A stretch of DNA of 64,000 bases from Anaerolineae bacterium (GCA_022824365.1 JAJEAA010000029.1:246019-310018), one strand, 5' to 3'; positions 39,261 to 48,808 are shown, numbered from the stretch's first letter. Notes: a model not told the origin generated them from the letters alone. Numbers and translations are program-made.

Positions 39261-39266
39261 TATAAT
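39261..39266 (+). promoter_or_regulatory. Possible -10 element for the FHA/HNH/helicase group
   Basis: TATAAT at 39261-39266, 56 bases before the FHA gene start. The -35 match is weak. Confidence 0.4.
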
Positions 39267-39322
39267 AATAAGCGGCGAATCATAGTTTGCTGTACTTGGA
39301 GAGCTTAGTAAGGTACGGCTGA

Positions 39323-40018
39323 ATGTCCCAAACAAGCGATGAGTTTCCAGTCATTGTCTGGCTGGATGGCTCGTTATCGAACCCGCATTGGGTCGTCGAT
39401 CAGGCGGAGATGGTGCTAGGGCGCGATGATGGCTGCGAAATCGTGATACCCGTTCGGCAAATCTCGCGGCAACATCTGCGCATCGTCATGGACGGCGGCG
39501 CCTGCGTGGTAGAAGACCTGCGCAGCAAGAACGGCACCTGGGTCAATGGCTACCGCTTGACCGGCATGCGGCAACTGGAAGACGGCGACGAGATTCGCGT
39601 CGCCAAGGATATTCGGCTGCGCTTCGTCGGCTCCGGCGCGACCGCCCCAGCGACCACGCGCGTTCTGCCCGATGTGATCCCCTCCGGCGCCATGACCGGT
39701 TTGCGCCTGCGTCTCGATCCGGAATCGAGACAGGTCGTCATTCGCGACGAAATGCTTGATCCGCCCTTGAGCCTGCCGCAATACCGTCTGCTGGAGATTT
39801 TGTTCGCCAGCCAGGGCGGCGTTTGCAGCCGGGGCGATGTGGTTGACGCGGTCTGGCCCGATGCCATGGGCATTGGCGTCAGCGAACAAGCGATTGATGC
39901 TTTGGTGCGGCGCCTGCGCGACCGCCTGGCGGATGTTGACCCCGAGCATCAATACATCGTCACGGTGCGCGGCCACGGCTTCCGATTGGATAACCCTCGG
40001 GATGAAGCCGCCGAATGA
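39323..40018 (+). CDS. FHA-domain winged-helix transcriptional regulator
   Basis: A 231-residue fusion of two domains. The N-terminal FHA domain (~25-95) has the phosphothreonine-binding pattern LGRDDGCEIVIPVRQISRQH and SKNGTWVNG. The C-terminal OmpR-type winged helix (~125-225) has LSLPQYRLLEILF and the recognition helix VSEQAIDALVRRLRDRL, ending TVRGHGFRL. It should read a phosphorylation signal and bind DNA. Its stop overlaps the HNH start as ATGA. Confidence 0.9.
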   Translation: MSQTSDEFPVIVWLDGSLSNPHWVVDQAEMVLGRDDGCEIVIPVRQISRQHLRIVMDGGACVVEDLRSKNGTWVNGYRLTGMRQLEDGDEIRVAKDIRLRFVGSGATAPATTRVLPDVIPSGAMTGLRLRLDPESRQVVIRDEMLDPPLSLPQYRLLEILFASQGGVCSRGDVVDAVWPDAMGIGVSEQAIDALVRRLRDRLADVDPEHQYIVTVRGHGFRLDNPRDEAAE

Positions 40019-40479
40019 TTTATCAAGACATCCTGGATAATCGGGCGCTGCAATCTTACTTGGCCGACCTTAACGCGAGGGCGCGCAAATGTGGCGCGCC
40101 TGGCAAATTGGATGTCGCCGGCCTGCGCGACCGCATCCTGGCGTCAAGCGGACGCTGCGAATGGTGCGGCGAGAAACTTGTCCAGGGTCCTTTCGAGCTG
40201 GATCATGTCGTCAGCCTGAATCAGGGCGGACCCAATACCACCGGAAATCTCGTGGTCGCTTGCCCGGATTGCAATCGGCGCAAGGGGCAAAAGCACCCGG
40301 CCCGTTTTGCCGCTGAAATCTTCAATTCGACCGGTCGCCGTACAATCTTGGTCGATAAAATCCTGCGGCGCTTTATGCTGGAGCCGCGCGAGCAATTGCC
40401 TCTGTTCGCCGCGGATCAGCGAGCGGAAGACCTGTCAGATACCCGCGACCACGACGATCAGCCGCGTTATCGTTGGTGA
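40015..40479 (+). CDS. HNH endonuclease
   Basis: A 154-residue protein with an HNH motif around residues 42-85: CEWCGEKL ... ELDHVVSLNQGG ... NLVVACPDCNRRKG. The cysteines form a zinc site, His/Asn/His the catalytic centre. The long C-terminal tail is Arg-rich and otherwise unassigned. It sits between an FHA regulator and an SUV3-like helicase, overlapping the former by 4 bases and ending 44 bases before the latter. Confidence 0.85.
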   Translation: MIYQDILDNRALQSYLADLNARARKCGAPGKLDVAGLRDRILASSGRCEWCGEKLVQGPFELDHVVSLNQGGPNTTGNLVVACPDCNRRKGQKHPARFAAEIFNSTGRRTILVDKILRRFMLEPREQLPLFAADQRAEDLSDTRDHDDQPRYRW

Positions 40480-40510
40480 CTGTCCGGGCGCGGCCAACAC
40501 TGGAAAGTAT

Positions 40511-40515
40511 AGGAG
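40511..40515 (+). promoter_or_regulatory. Ribosome binding site deciding the helicase TTG start
   Basis: AGGAG, seven bases before TTG 40523. The frame extends upstream to 40307, but those residues overlap the HNH gene in another frame. Confidence 0.65.
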
Positions 40516-40522
40516 TTTACAT

Positions 40523-42643
40523 TTGGAATCGACTATCGAAATAGAGAATGTCAGCCGGGCTTTGACCGCTGAAAATGATGTCGAAGCCTGGCAGAGCGTC
40601 CTGGAGCTTTGCGGCGATTTGACGCGCGAGGGAGCGCCAGCGTCGAAGCAGGACGACCCGGTAGAGAAGCGCGTTTGCTCGCGCAGCTACACCCTCAAAC
40701 AAGCGGCCAAACTGGCCGGCGTCAACGCTGATACCTTGCGAATGGCGGCGACGGAGTTGGCATTGGACAGCTTTCTTGATCCCCGCGGCAAACTGCGTTT
40801 TCCCGTCTACACCTTCAATCCGACCGCTGCTGACCCCGACCTGCGCGAGATGATCGCCGGCTACGAAAGGCTGCGCCTGACCGACTTGCGTTCCGCGCTC
40901 AAGCTGGATCAACGCCGGCTGGATCGAAAAATGCGCGACGCCGGTTTGCCGCGAAAAGGTCTGATCTGGCGCGATGTGCGCGGCTTGTTGGACCTGCCCG
41001 AAACCTTCGCCGAATTCAGCCAACTGCTGGAAGTCGAAGATGACAAGATTGGGCGCGGCAAGCGCAAACGGCGCGGCGGCAAGGCTCGGCGCCGGCGCAA
41101 ACAAGAAGCGGAAAAGCAATTGCGCAACCGCTTGATAGACGCCTTCCCCAAATGGCGGGTCGCCTACCGCGAGGAGCAGCAGCTTTATTTGCACATCGGC
41201 GAGCCCAACAGCGGCAAGACGCATGATGCCTTGCAGGCTTTAAAAGACGCCGGCTCCGGCTGGTATCTGGCGCCTTTGCGGCTGCTTGCCTACGAGATAT
41301 TTGATCGGCTCAATGACGAAGGCGTCGCCTGTAATCTTCTCACCGGCGAAGAATACATCCCGGTCGAAGGCGCGCGCATCACCGCCGCGACTATCGAGAT
41401 GTTCAACGCGACCGACAGCGGCGCTTGCGTCATCATCGACGAGGCGCAGATGCTGGCTGATGCCGATCGCGGTTGGGCTTGGACGCGCGCCTTGATGGAA
41501 TCAGCTGCGCCCGAAATGCACATCATTGGTCCCCCGACCGCGCGCCAGTTGATCGAAGTGCTGGCGGAGGCGGCCGAGATTCCCTGCGAATTGGTCGAAC
41601 ATCAGCGCCTGGCGCCGATCGCCTTGGCCGAGCGGCATTTCACGCTGGAGTCCCTGCCCCCCTCGACTATCCTGGTCGCCTTCTCGCGGCGGGCTGTGCT
41701 CGACTTGAAAATGAAACTGGAGCGGTTCGGTCGGGCGGTGTCAGTCGTTTACGGTAGCCTGCCGCCCGAAGTGCGCCGACGGCAAGCCGACCGATTTGCC
41801 GCCGGCGAAACAGAAATCTGCGTCGCCACCGACGCCGTGGGCATGGGCTTGAACCTGCCGGCCGATGTCGTTTGTTTCTACGAAGTGGAAAAGTTTGACG
41901 GCAAGGATGACCGCCAGCTCTACCCCAGCGAAGTCCATCAGATCGGCGGACGCGCCGGGCGCTACGGCATGTCGACCACCGGCTTGATCGCCGCGACCAA
42001 TCGCCCCGATCTGAACGTGATCCGCGAGCTATACGCGCAAACGCCCGCCACCTTGACCTTCGCGCGCGTCGCGCCAACGGTTGACGATCTCAATCTGATT
42101 CCCGGCAGCCTGGCGGATCAACTGACGCAGTGGGCCGAGCTGAAGTCTATCCCGGCTGAACTGCGCGCCGTAATCACCACCGCCGACATGGACGAGCGCA
42201 TCGAACTGGCGAAGATGCTTTCCGATAACGATATCAAGAAGCTGGGCTTGGCCAGCGCGCTGCAACTCGTCAACGCGCCCACCCGCAAAGGCACGCGCGC
42301 CTACTGGTTGGATTGCGCCCACATGATCCTCGAGGGCTACCAGATACCCTTGCCGGACGCTGCCCCGGCGCCCATCCGCGATGGCGGCGACCTGGAAGCG
42401 GCGGAGTTCTCTATCGCCTGCGCCGATATCTACCTGTGGCTATCGCGTCGGCGCGAGTTCGCACAATTCTGCGAGGCGCATCTTCAGGTGCGTGAAGAAC
42501 GGCGCGAATGGTCGCTTTCGATCGACGAGGCGCTGCTGCGGAATCTTAACACGGCCCGGCGCTGCCGAGCTTGCGGCGCGCTCCTGCCATCGCGGCATCG
42601 CTATCGCATCTGCGATAAGTGTTTTGATAACAGGCGCTTCTAG
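40523..42643 (+). CDS. SUV3-like SF2 RNA helicase
   Basis: A 706-residue helicase of the SUV3/mitochondrial degradosome type. Walker A is GEPNSGKT (~residue 226) and Walker B is IIDEAQM (~304). Motif VI is HQIGGRAGRYG, a strong SUV3 feature. An N-terminal MerR-like helix-turn-helix segment (SYTLKQAAKLAGVNADTLRM), a basic linker (~175-200) and a C-terminal zinc ribbon (CRACG ... CDKC, ~681-699) are additions. Family members unwind RNA for degradation; here the partner nuclease may be the preceding HNH protein, but that is inference. Confidence 0.88.
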   Translation: MESTIEIENVSRALTAENDVEAWQSVLELCGDLTREGAPASKQDDPVEKRVCSRSYTLKQAAKLAGVNADTLRMAATELALDSFLDPRGKLRFPVYTFNPTAADPDLREMIAGYERLRLTDLRSALKLDQRRLDRKMRDAGLPRKGLIWRDVRGLLDLPETFAEFSQLLEVEDDKIGRGKRKRRGGKARRRRKQEAEKQLRNRLIDAFPKWRVAYREEQQLYLHIGEPNSGKTHDALQALKDAGSGWYLAPLRLLAYEIFDRLNDEGVACNLLTGEEYIPVEGARITAATIEMFNATDSGACVIIDEAQMLADADRGWAWTRALMESAAPEMHIIGPPTARQLIEVLAEAAEIPCELVEHQRLAPIALAERHFTLESLPPSTILVAFSRRAVLDLKMKLERFGRAVSVVYGSLPPEVRRRQADRFAAGETEICVATDAVGMGLNLPADVVCFYEVEKFDGKDDRQLYPSEVHQIGGRAGRYGMSTTGLIAATNRPDLNVIRELYAQTPATLTFARVAPTVDDLNLIPGSLADQLTQWAELKSIPAELRAVITTADMDERIELAKMLSDNDIKKLGLASALQLVNAPTRKGTRAYWLDCAHMILEGYQIPLPDAAPAPIRDGGDLEAAEFSIACADIYLWLSRRREFAQFCEAHLQVREERREWSLSIDEALLRNLNTARRCRACGALLPSRHRYRICDKCFDNRRF

Positions 42644-43383
42644 GCTTTCGATCCGCCTTTGATTGAATCAGGCAATCCGTCCGCGTCAAGCCGGCGCAGG
42701 GCATCGGCGGCCGCGGCTTGGGCGGCGGCTCTTTTGCTCCGCCCCCTGCCACAGCCGATCGTCGCTTCGCCAATGGCGACTTCGACCTGGAATTCCTTTT
42801 CGTGCTCGGGTCCCTCCGCGCCAACCACGCGGTAATCCGGCGGGACATTTAGCTGGGCTTGCAGGCGTTCCTGCAATTCGCTGCGGGCATCAATGTGGGA
42901 GGCATTGGCGATGACATCGTCCAGCAACTCCATCAGTGACGGCAGCGTAAAGTCGGCAGCCGCGCTCATGCCGCGATCCAGGTATATCGCGCCGATCACC
43001 GCCTCCAAACCGCGGCACAAGGTGCTCAGCCGTTGGCGGCCGCCGCTGATCTCCTCGCCATGGCCCACCAGCAGAAACTCGCCGAGGCGAAACCTGCCGG
43101 CGATTTCCGCCAAGGACTCCGTCTTGACCAAGGCGGCGCGCAACTGCGTCAACTTGCCTTCGCTGATATGAGGAAAGCGGCGGTAGAGCATATCGGCGAC
43201 GATGACATCCAGCACGGCATCGCCTAGAAATTCCAGCCGCTCGTTATCGCCGATATCGGCGCTGCCAACATATTCGTTGACGTAGGAGCTGTGCGTCAGC
43301 GCCCGCCGCAGCAAATCGGGATTCTCAAAACGAAAGCCAATCAGCGCTTCAAAGGCGGCTATGCTTTTGCTGTCTTCACTCAT
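42640..43383 (-). CDS. rnc: Ribonuclease III
   Basis: Double-stranded RNA endonuclease for rRNA and mRNA processing, 247 residues. I start it at 43383 (MSEDSKS), 16 bases after the moaD-moaE stop, rather than 43470. The RNase III signature NERLEFLGDAVLD gives Glu48, Glu51 and Asp55. The later catalytic pair is altered: where E. coli has Asp114 and Glu117, this protein has Arg124 and Glu127 (CRGLEAVIGAIYLD). A C-terminal dsRNA-binding domain (ARSELQERLQ ... SKRAAAQAAAADALRRL) is present. It converges on the helicase, with a 4-base overlap. Confidence 0.93.
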   Translation of the reverse strand: MSEDSKSIAAFEALIGFRFENPDLLRRALTHSSYVNEYVGSADIGDNERLEFLGDAVLDVIVADMLYRRFPHISEGKLTQLRAALVKTESLAEIAGRFRLGEFLLVGHGEEISGGRQRLSTLCRGLEAVIGAIYLDRGMSAAADFTLPSLMELLDDVIANASHIDARSELQERLQAQLNVPPDYRVVGAEGPEHEKEFQVEVAIGEATIGCGRGRSKRAAAQAAAADALRRLDADGLPDSIKGGSKA

Positions 43384-43399
43384 AGCAACTTGTAGAGCC

Positions 43400-44122
43400 T
43401 CAGGCGCGATCTCTATCGACCGGCGAGGGACGATACTCGCCTTCGATCCAGCTTTCGCCGGCGCCGCCAACTTCTTTCTTCCAAACCGGGACGATCTCCT
43501 TTAGCCGGTCAATGCCATAACGCGCCGCTTCAAAGCAGCCGTCATCGCGATGCGGCGACGAGCAGGCGCAGAGCACCGTATTGTCGCCCACCTGAAGCTG
43601 GCCCAGGCGCTGAACGATGGCGATGCCCTCCACCTTGGGCCAGCGCTGGCGGATTTCCGCAGCCGCCTGCTTCATCTTGGCGAGCGCCATCGGTTCATAG
43701 GCTTCGTATTCCAGATAGTCGGTCTGCGGCAGGTGACCGTCTTTGTCCGTTTGTCCGCGGACCGTGCCGGTGAAGACGCAGACCGCGCCGGTGCGCTCAG
43801 TCCTGACCGCTGCGATGATTTCGTCGTGGTTAATAGGTTCGCGCGGCAAACGGAAGATCTCCGGCCGCTCGGCCTCGCCCCCGCTCACCGGCGGGAAAAA
43901 TGCCACTTCATCGCCATCGCCGATGCGATCATGATCGAAGGCGAACTCCTCGTTGATGGCGGCGAGGGCAACCTTGAGGTTATCGGCGGCGGCGGGATAG
44001 CGCTCGCTGAGTTCGGCGCGCAATCGTTCAATCGTGCTGGCGGCGTCGTCCAATTCCACATTCATTTGCCGCGCGCCCACGACATCGCGCAGCGTCGCGA
44101 AGAATAGCACCGTGATCCGCAT
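43400..44122 (-). CDS. MoaD-MoaE fusion: molybdopterin synthase
   Basis: Both subunits of molybdopterin synthase in one 240-residue chain. Residues 1-82 are MoaD (ubiquitin fold, ending FPPVSGG with Gly81-Gly82). Residues ~95-235 are MoaE (VFTGTVRGQ, and the catalytic lysine region WKKEVGG). The Gly-Gly that must carry the thiocarboxylate is internal, so the fusion would need cleavage, as reported for MoaX of mycobacteria. It follows moaC by 9 bases. Confidence 0.93.
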   Translation of the reverse strand: MRITVLFFATLRDVVGARQMNVELDDAASTIERLRAELSERYPAAADNLKVALAAINEEFAFDHDRIGDGDEVAFFPPVSGGEAERPEIFRLPREPINHDEIIAAVRTERTGAVCVFTGTVRGQTDKDGHLPQTDYLEYEAYEPMALAKMKQAAAEIRQRWPKVEGIAIVQRLGQLQVGDNTVLCACSSPHRDDGCFEAARYGIDRLKEIVPVWKKEVGGAGESWIEGEYRPSPVDRDRA

Positions 44123-44131
44123 TATCCCTCT

Positions 44132-44617
44132 CTATTCAGCAGCGACATAATCGCCACGGACCCCGCCGCGCTTCTCCAGCAATCTGATATCGCTGATGCG
44201 CATCGCTCGGTCAACCGCTTTCGCCATGTCGTAAATGGTGAGCGCCGCGGCCGATACGGCGGTCAGCGCTTCCATCTCCGCGCCGGTCTTGCCGGTGGTT
44301 TTCACCGTCGCCAGGATGTCCACCGCCGATTCGCCTTCGTTGAGCTTGAGGTCGACGGCGATGCTCGTCAGCGGCAAGGGATGACACAGCGGGATCAGCT
44401 CCGCCGCGCGCTTCGCCGCCATGACCCCAGCAATTCGCGCGACAGCCAGGACATCGCCCTTCTTGATGTCGCCAGCGCGAATCAAGCGCAAAGTCTCGGC
44501 TTTCATGCGCACGCGGCCCGCCGCCCGCGCCAGACGCTGCGTATCGGCTTTTTCGCCGATATCCACCATGACGGCTTTGCCGCTCTCATCGAGATGGGTC
44601 AGTCGCTTGTCCGTCAT
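44132..44617 (-). CDS. moaC: Cyclic pyranopterin monophosphate synthase MoaC
   Basis: Acts with MoaA in the first step of molybdenum cofactor synthesis. The 161-residue protein has the conserved [16 protein letters not shown] start, [11 protein letters not shown], and the C-terminal [21 protein letters not shown] and KAVDR motifs. It precedes the moaD-moaE fusion, so these steps are encoded together; moaA and moaB/mog are not in the window. Confidence 0.95.
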   Translation of the reverse strand: MTDKRLTHLDESGKAVMVDIGEKADTQRLARAAGRVRMKAETLRLIRAGDIKKGDVLAVARIAGVMAAKRAAELIPLCHPLPLTSIAVDLKLNEGESAVDILATVKTTGKTGAEMEALTAVSAAALTIYDMAKAVDRAMRISDIRLLEKRGGVRGDYVAAE

Positions 44618-44711
44618 GTCGCCGGGGCTTGCCTATCATTTTCGCGGACAGTTGTTGGCGGCGAATACCGCCAATAATGTGAGTAATCCGAGACGGATGC
44701 TGGCAAAGCCA

Positions 44712-45662
44712 TCAATCGCCCGCGGCTAGCCATTTCCGCAACTCGTCCGCCAGCGCATCCGCATCCAAATCTTCCACATTATGCCATAGAATGCCGTTGT
44801 CGTGACCGCGGAACCAGACCTCCTGCTGCCGTATGAATTCGTGCGTGCTGAATTTTGTGCGCGCCACCGCCTCGTCCAGCGGCGCGCCATCTAATATATG
44901 TCCAGCCATTTCCAGGTAGCCCACGCCCGTCATCGACGGCAAATCTCGCGCGTAACCCATATCCAGCAGGCGCTTGACCTCGTCCACAAAGCCGGCCGCG
45001 ACCATCTCGTCAACGCGCGCGTCCACCTGTGGATAGAGTATCGAACGCGGCAGCGTCAAACCCAGGCGGCGAAGGCGATAAGGCGGCGGACGCTTCACCT
45101 GCAATTCGCTGATGGCTCGGCCCGTGAGCGTCTGCACTTCCAGCGCCCGTATCACGCGGCGGATATTGTTGGGGTGGATTCTATCGGCAGATACGGGATC
45201 TACCATCCGCAGCCGGTCGTGCAGCGCGCCCGGCGATGTCTCCGCAGCGTAGCCCTCCAACTCGGCCCGCAGTGCCGGGTTGGGCGGGACGCGCGGTATC
45301 GACCAGCCTTCTTCCACCGCGGTGATGTACTGCCCGCTGCCGCCTGCCAGGAAGGGCAGCTTGCCGCGTTCATGAACATCGTTGATAGCGCTGTAAGCCG
45401 CGTCTTGATATTCCGCCAGGCTGAGATTGTAATCCGGCGCTACGAAGTCGATGAGATGATGCGGAATCAGCGCTCGCTGTTGGACCGTTGGCTTGGCTGT
45501 GCCGATATCCATGTAGCGATAGATCTGCCGGCTGTCAGCGCCGATGATTTCGCCATTCAGCCTCCCCGCCAGTTCAATCGCCAGGCGCGTCTTGCCGACG
45601 CCGGTGGGACCCAGAATGACAATTAGCGGATGAGCCTCACCAGTCAAAAGCATCCTCCACAT
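44712..45662 (-). CDS. miaA: tRNA dimethylallyltransferase
   Basis: Adds a dimethylallyl group to A37 of tRNAs reading UNN codons. The P-loop is GPTGVGKT near residue 20, followed by ADSRQIYRYMDIGTAKP and the GGSGQYITAV loop. The outermost ATG is 45662; a TTG at 45647 has GGAGG six bases upstream and may be the true start. The gene overlaps the end of the YraN-family gene in either case. Confidence 0.94.
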   Translation of the reverse strand: MWRMLLTGEAHPLIVILGPTGVGKTRLAIELAGRLNGEIIGADSRQIYRYMDIGTAKPTVQQRALIPHHLIDFVAPDYNLSLAEYQDAAYSAINDVHERGKLPFLAGGSGQYITAVEEGWSIPRVPPNPALRAELEGYAAETSPGALHDRLRMVDPVSADRIHPNNIRRVIRALEVQTLTGRAISELQVKRPPPYRLRRLGLTLPRSILYPQVDARVDEMVAAGFVDEVKRLLDMGYARDLPSMTGVGYLEMAGHILDGAPLDEAVARTKFSTHEFIRQQEVWFRGHDNGILWHNVEDLDADALADELRKWLAAGD

Positions 45663-46017
45663 GCGCGATTTTTGCCGCGCCAGCGCCAGCCAAAGCGACC
45701 GCGATCACATCTATCCGCCAGGCGCAATCCCAATCCAGTTCGCGCTCATCCAGATACTGATACACCGCCTTTTGCATCCGCTCTCGTTTGGCGCTTGTGA
45801 TGCCGGCCAGAGCCGCTTCAGTATCGGCGCCGCGGCGAGCTTTGACCTCGACGAATATCAACTGGCCATCTTTCTCGGCGATGATATCAAGCTCGCCGAC
45901 CAGGCTCGACCAGTTTGTTTCGAGGATCGTGTAACCTTTGCGGCGCAGGAAACGCTGCGCAATGCTCTCGCCTTGCGCGCCTGTCTGCTTTGCCTTGGGC
46001 ATGTTCATTGCTGTCAT
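45637..46017 (-). CDS. YraN/UPF0102 family predicted endonuclease
   Basis: A 126-residue protein with the UPF0102 core: GAQGESIAQRFLRRKGY, then GELDIIAEKDGQLIFVEVKAR. This carries the PD-(D/E)xK-like acidic and Lys residues (Asp, Glu, Lys in DII...VEVK). The family is common in bacteria but its role is unsettled. The start may be the internal ATG at 46005. Confidence 0.9.
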   Translation of the reverse strand: MTAMNMPKAKQTGAQGESIAQRFLRRKGYTILETNWSSLVGELDIIAEKDGQLIFVEVKARRGADTEAALAGITSAKRERMQKAVYQYLDERELDWDCAWRIDVIAVALAGAGAAKIAHVEDAFDW

Positions 46018-46178
46018 CGTCCTGCGATTTCGACATTATAGCTTGTGAAGCCATCCAACTGCATTTAGGTTGACCTGCGTCGCTTGCAGAATCCGGGAAG
46101 ACAAGCCGGAATTCTTACGCGAATCTCTGCTGAAACCATGTGAAGGCCATGCTAGATTGAAGAAAATTTAACGGAAAA

Positions 46179-46270
46179 GGACGGAGAATGGACGGAAAAA
46201 GACGGACGCAGGACGAAAAATGGACGTTTATCGGACGAATAGAGGATGGTTAAATGCGAGAATTGGACGG
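46179..46270 (+). repeat. Phased GGAC array, about 11-base period
   Basis: GGACG or a variant starts at 46179, 46190, 46211, 46222, 46233 and 46265; weaker units occur at 46201 (GACGGACGCA) and 46244 (GGATGG). Unit length is 10-11 bases, close to one helix turn, so all GGAC units would face the same side of the DNA. Confidence 0.75.
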
Positions 46271-46610
46271 CAAATTGCCTATCTCTATCAATACAGTATG
46301 GATACAGCAGCATTTGGGGCGCTGAAATTGCGGATTTAGCGCGATAAAAGTTGTGTTTGAGATTAGATAAAGCATGTTTTCGGATTAGATGCTGGATTGC
46401 GATGGCGTTCATATTGTCGAGGGTAGCAGAAAACGACGGGGAATAGGCGACTAAATAGTTGCGCATTTGTTAGATTACCGGAGGAATTTCGGGAGACTTA
46501 ATAACTCGCCTCTACAGATTGTCATAGCTTGATATTCCGTTGTTCTGTGATAGCATCTTTAGTTGGTATTTTCTCAAGCGAACAGCGACCAACCTGATAC
46601 AATTGTCAAG

Positions 46611-46630
46611 AAGCGCTAGGCGCTTGTTTT
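46611..46630 (+). terminator. Small hairpin with T run ahead of hppA
   Basis: AAGCGC (46611-46616), a TAG loop, GCGCTT (46620-46625), then GTTTT. It lies about 50 bases before the hppA start and could be a leader attenuator or a remnant terminator. Confidence 0.4.
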
Positions 46631-46678
46631 CTGTGTATGCCTATTTTCAAATGAGAGTGCGCAAGGGAGTCTGATTCC

Positions 46679-48808
46679 ATGGTTGATATGAATACCGCCG
46701 TCACGCTGGCTGTCGCCGCCGCCGCGATTGGCTTGATCTTCGCGCTGTATCAGCGCAACTTCGTCCTGTCGCAAGACGAGGGCAGCCAACGCATGCAGCA
46801 GATCGCCACTGCCATTCAACGAGGGGCGCAAGCCTTCCTAACCCGCGAATATCGCGCCGTGGCCGTTCTGGTGCTAATCGTCACTGCCGCGCTGGTAATA
46901 TTGAGTCAGGTGCCCGGCTCGGGCATGTCGATTCTGACGGCGGCAGCTTTTGTCTGCGGGGCGCTGGCATCGGGCTTGTCCGGTTATATCGGCATGTATA
47001 TCGCTGTGCGCGCCAACGTGCGGACGGCGCAAGCGGCTTCTCAAAGCCTCAACCGCGGTTTGCGGGTCGCCTTCGCCAGCGGCACCGTCATGAGCACGAT
47101 GGTCGTTTCGCTGGCGCTTCTCGGCATCAGCCTGCTCTTCATCATCTTCGTCAATCAATTGGGCGATGCGGCGCAAGCGGCGTCCGCGCTGGCCGGCTTC
47201 GGCTTCGGCGGGACATCGATCGCGATATTCGCCCGCGTCGGCGGCGGCATCTATACCAAAGCGGCCGATGTCGGCGCGGATCTGGTGGGCAAGACGGAAG
47301 CCGGCATCCCCGAGGATGATCCGCGCAATCCCGCCACCATCGCCGATAACGTCGGCGACAATGTCGGCGATGTGGCCGGCATGGGTTCCGATCTCTTCGA
47401 GAGTTACGCCAGTTCAATTATCGCCGCTATTTCGCTGGCGACCATCGGCGGCGCTTTCGCTGGCGACGGCTTATTGGCGGCGCAGGTCTTTCCGCTGCTG
47501 GTGGCGTCTGCCGGGTTGATCGTCAGCATTATCGCCAGTTTCCTGGTCAGAACCGAAGAAGGCGCCGATCAAGAGCAACTGCTCGGCAGCATCCGCACCG
47601 GCATCTACAGCGCTTCCGTCCTCATCGGCATCGTGGTCATCTTCCTCGGCTTGACCCTGCCATTCGGCGAGCAGAACGCGGGCGTCATCATCGCGACCTT
47701 GAGCGGCTTGGTCGGCGGGGTGCTCATCGGCTACTTCACCGAATTCTTCACGGCCGATACTTACGGACCCACCAAGGCGTTATCGGCTTCGGCCGAAGGC
47801 GGCGCCGGCATCGTCGTCATTCGCGGTTTGGCGCTGGGCATGATGAGCACGCTCGCGCCGGTGATCATCGTCGTTGTCGTCACGCTGCTCGCCACCTCCC
47901 AAGCCGGTCTGTATGGCGTGGCGGTGGCGGCTGTGGGCATGCTCTCGACCCTGGGCATCACGCTGGCGACCGATGCTTACGGTCCGGTGGCCGATAACGC
48001 CGGCGGCATCGCTGAAATGTCGGACTTGCCGGAAGAAGTCCGCGATCGCACCGATGCCCTGGACAGCCTGGGCAATACAACCGCAGCGACCGGCAAGGGT
48101 TTCGCCATCGGCTCGGCGGCGATGACGGCGCTGGCTTTGACGGCCGCCTTCATCACGGCGCTGACGGCCGGCGGCAGCTCCGCGCTCGGCTCGGCGGTCA
48201 ATCCGGCCGACCTGTTGCTCAACCCGCAATTCGTCACCGGTCTCTTCATCGGCGGCTTGCTGCCTTATGTTTTCAGCGCGCTGACGATGGTGGCGGTGGG
48301 CGATGCCGCCCAGCAGATTGTCGAAGAGGTGCGGCGGCAGTTCCGCGAAATCAAGGGCATCATGGAAGGCGAGCAGGAGCCGGATTACGAACGCTGCGTC
48401 GCCATCAGCACGGACAGCGCCATCAGGCAGATGCTGCTGCCGGGAATCATCGCTGTGGGCGTGCCGGTGGGCATGGCGCTGCTGGCGGTTATCGGGAAGG
48501 GCAACGCGCTTGGCGAGTTCATCGCGCCGATTTCACTGGTCGGCGTGCTGCTGGGGTCGCTGGTTTCCGCCTTTATGCTGGCGGTGATGATGGCGAATGC
48601 CGGCGGCGCCTGGGATAACGCCAAGAAGAATATTGAAGCCGGCAATTACGGCGGCAAAGGCTCGGACGCGCACAAGGCGGCTGTGGTCGGGGATACGGTT
48701 GGCGATCCCTTCAAGGACACATCCGGTCCCTCGCTGAACATTCTGCTGAAGCTGCTGGCGATCGTCTCGTTGGTGATCGCGCCGTTGATCGGCAACGCCT
48801 TTCCTTAG
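46679..48808 (+). CDS. hppA: Membrane-bound ion-pumping pyrophosphatase
   Basis: Couples pyrophosphate hydrolysis to H+ or Na+ transport. The 709-residue protein has about 16 membrane segments and the substrate-binding signature [16 protein letters not shown], with [23 protein letters not shown]. The stretch [11 protein letters not shown] (~464-474) has Ala where K+-independent enzymes have Lys, which predicts K+ dependence. Whether the pump moves Na+ or H+ cannot be read here. Ribosome site AAGGGAG at 46663-46669. Confidence 0.96.
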   Translation: MVDMNTAVTLAVAAAAIGLIFALYQRNFVLSQDEGSQRMQQIATAIQRGAQAFLTREYRAVAVLVLIVTAALVILSQVPGSGMSILTAAAFVCGALASGLSGYIGMYIAVRANVRTAQAASQSLNRGLRVAFASGTVMSTMVVSLALLGISLLFIIFVNQLGDAAQAASALAGFGFGGTSIAIFARVGGGIYTKAADVGADLVGKTEAGIPEDDPRNPATIADNVGDNVGDVAGMGSDLFESYASSIIAAISLATIGGAFAGDGLLAAQVFPLLVASAGLIVSIIASFLVRTEEGADQEQLLGSIRTGIYSASVLIGIVVIFLGLTLPFGEQNAGVIIATLSGLVGGVLIGYFTEFFTADTYGPTKALSASAEGGAGIVVIRGLALGMMSTLAPVIIVVVVTLLATSQAGLYGVAVAAVGMLSTLGITLATDAYGPVADNAGGIAEMSDLPEEVRDRTDALDSLGNTTAATGKGFAIGSAAMTALALTAAFITALTAGGSSALGSAVNPADLLLNPQFVTGLFIGGLLPYVFSALTMVAVGDAAQQIVEEVRRQFREIKGIMEGEQEPDYERCVAISTDSAIRQMLLPGIIAVGVPVGMALLAVIGKGNALGEFIAPISLVGVLLGSLVSAFMLAVMMANAGGAWDNAKKNIEAGNYGGKGSDAHKAAVVGDTVGDPFKDTSGPSLNILLKLLAIVSLVIAPLIGNAFP

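Larger units (their letters stand above)
46018..46678. other. Gene-poor interval before hppA (661 bases)
   Basis: A+T-richer than its surroundings. It contains a phased GGAC array at 46179-46270 and a hairpin at 46611-46630. A 104-codon minus-strand frame across the array is not convincing. No RNA gene was recognised. Confidence 0.5.

Noticed and set aside
46152..46466. 104-codon minus-strand frame
   Set aside because: Its C-terminal repeats are just the translated GGAC array; no ribosome site or homologous features.
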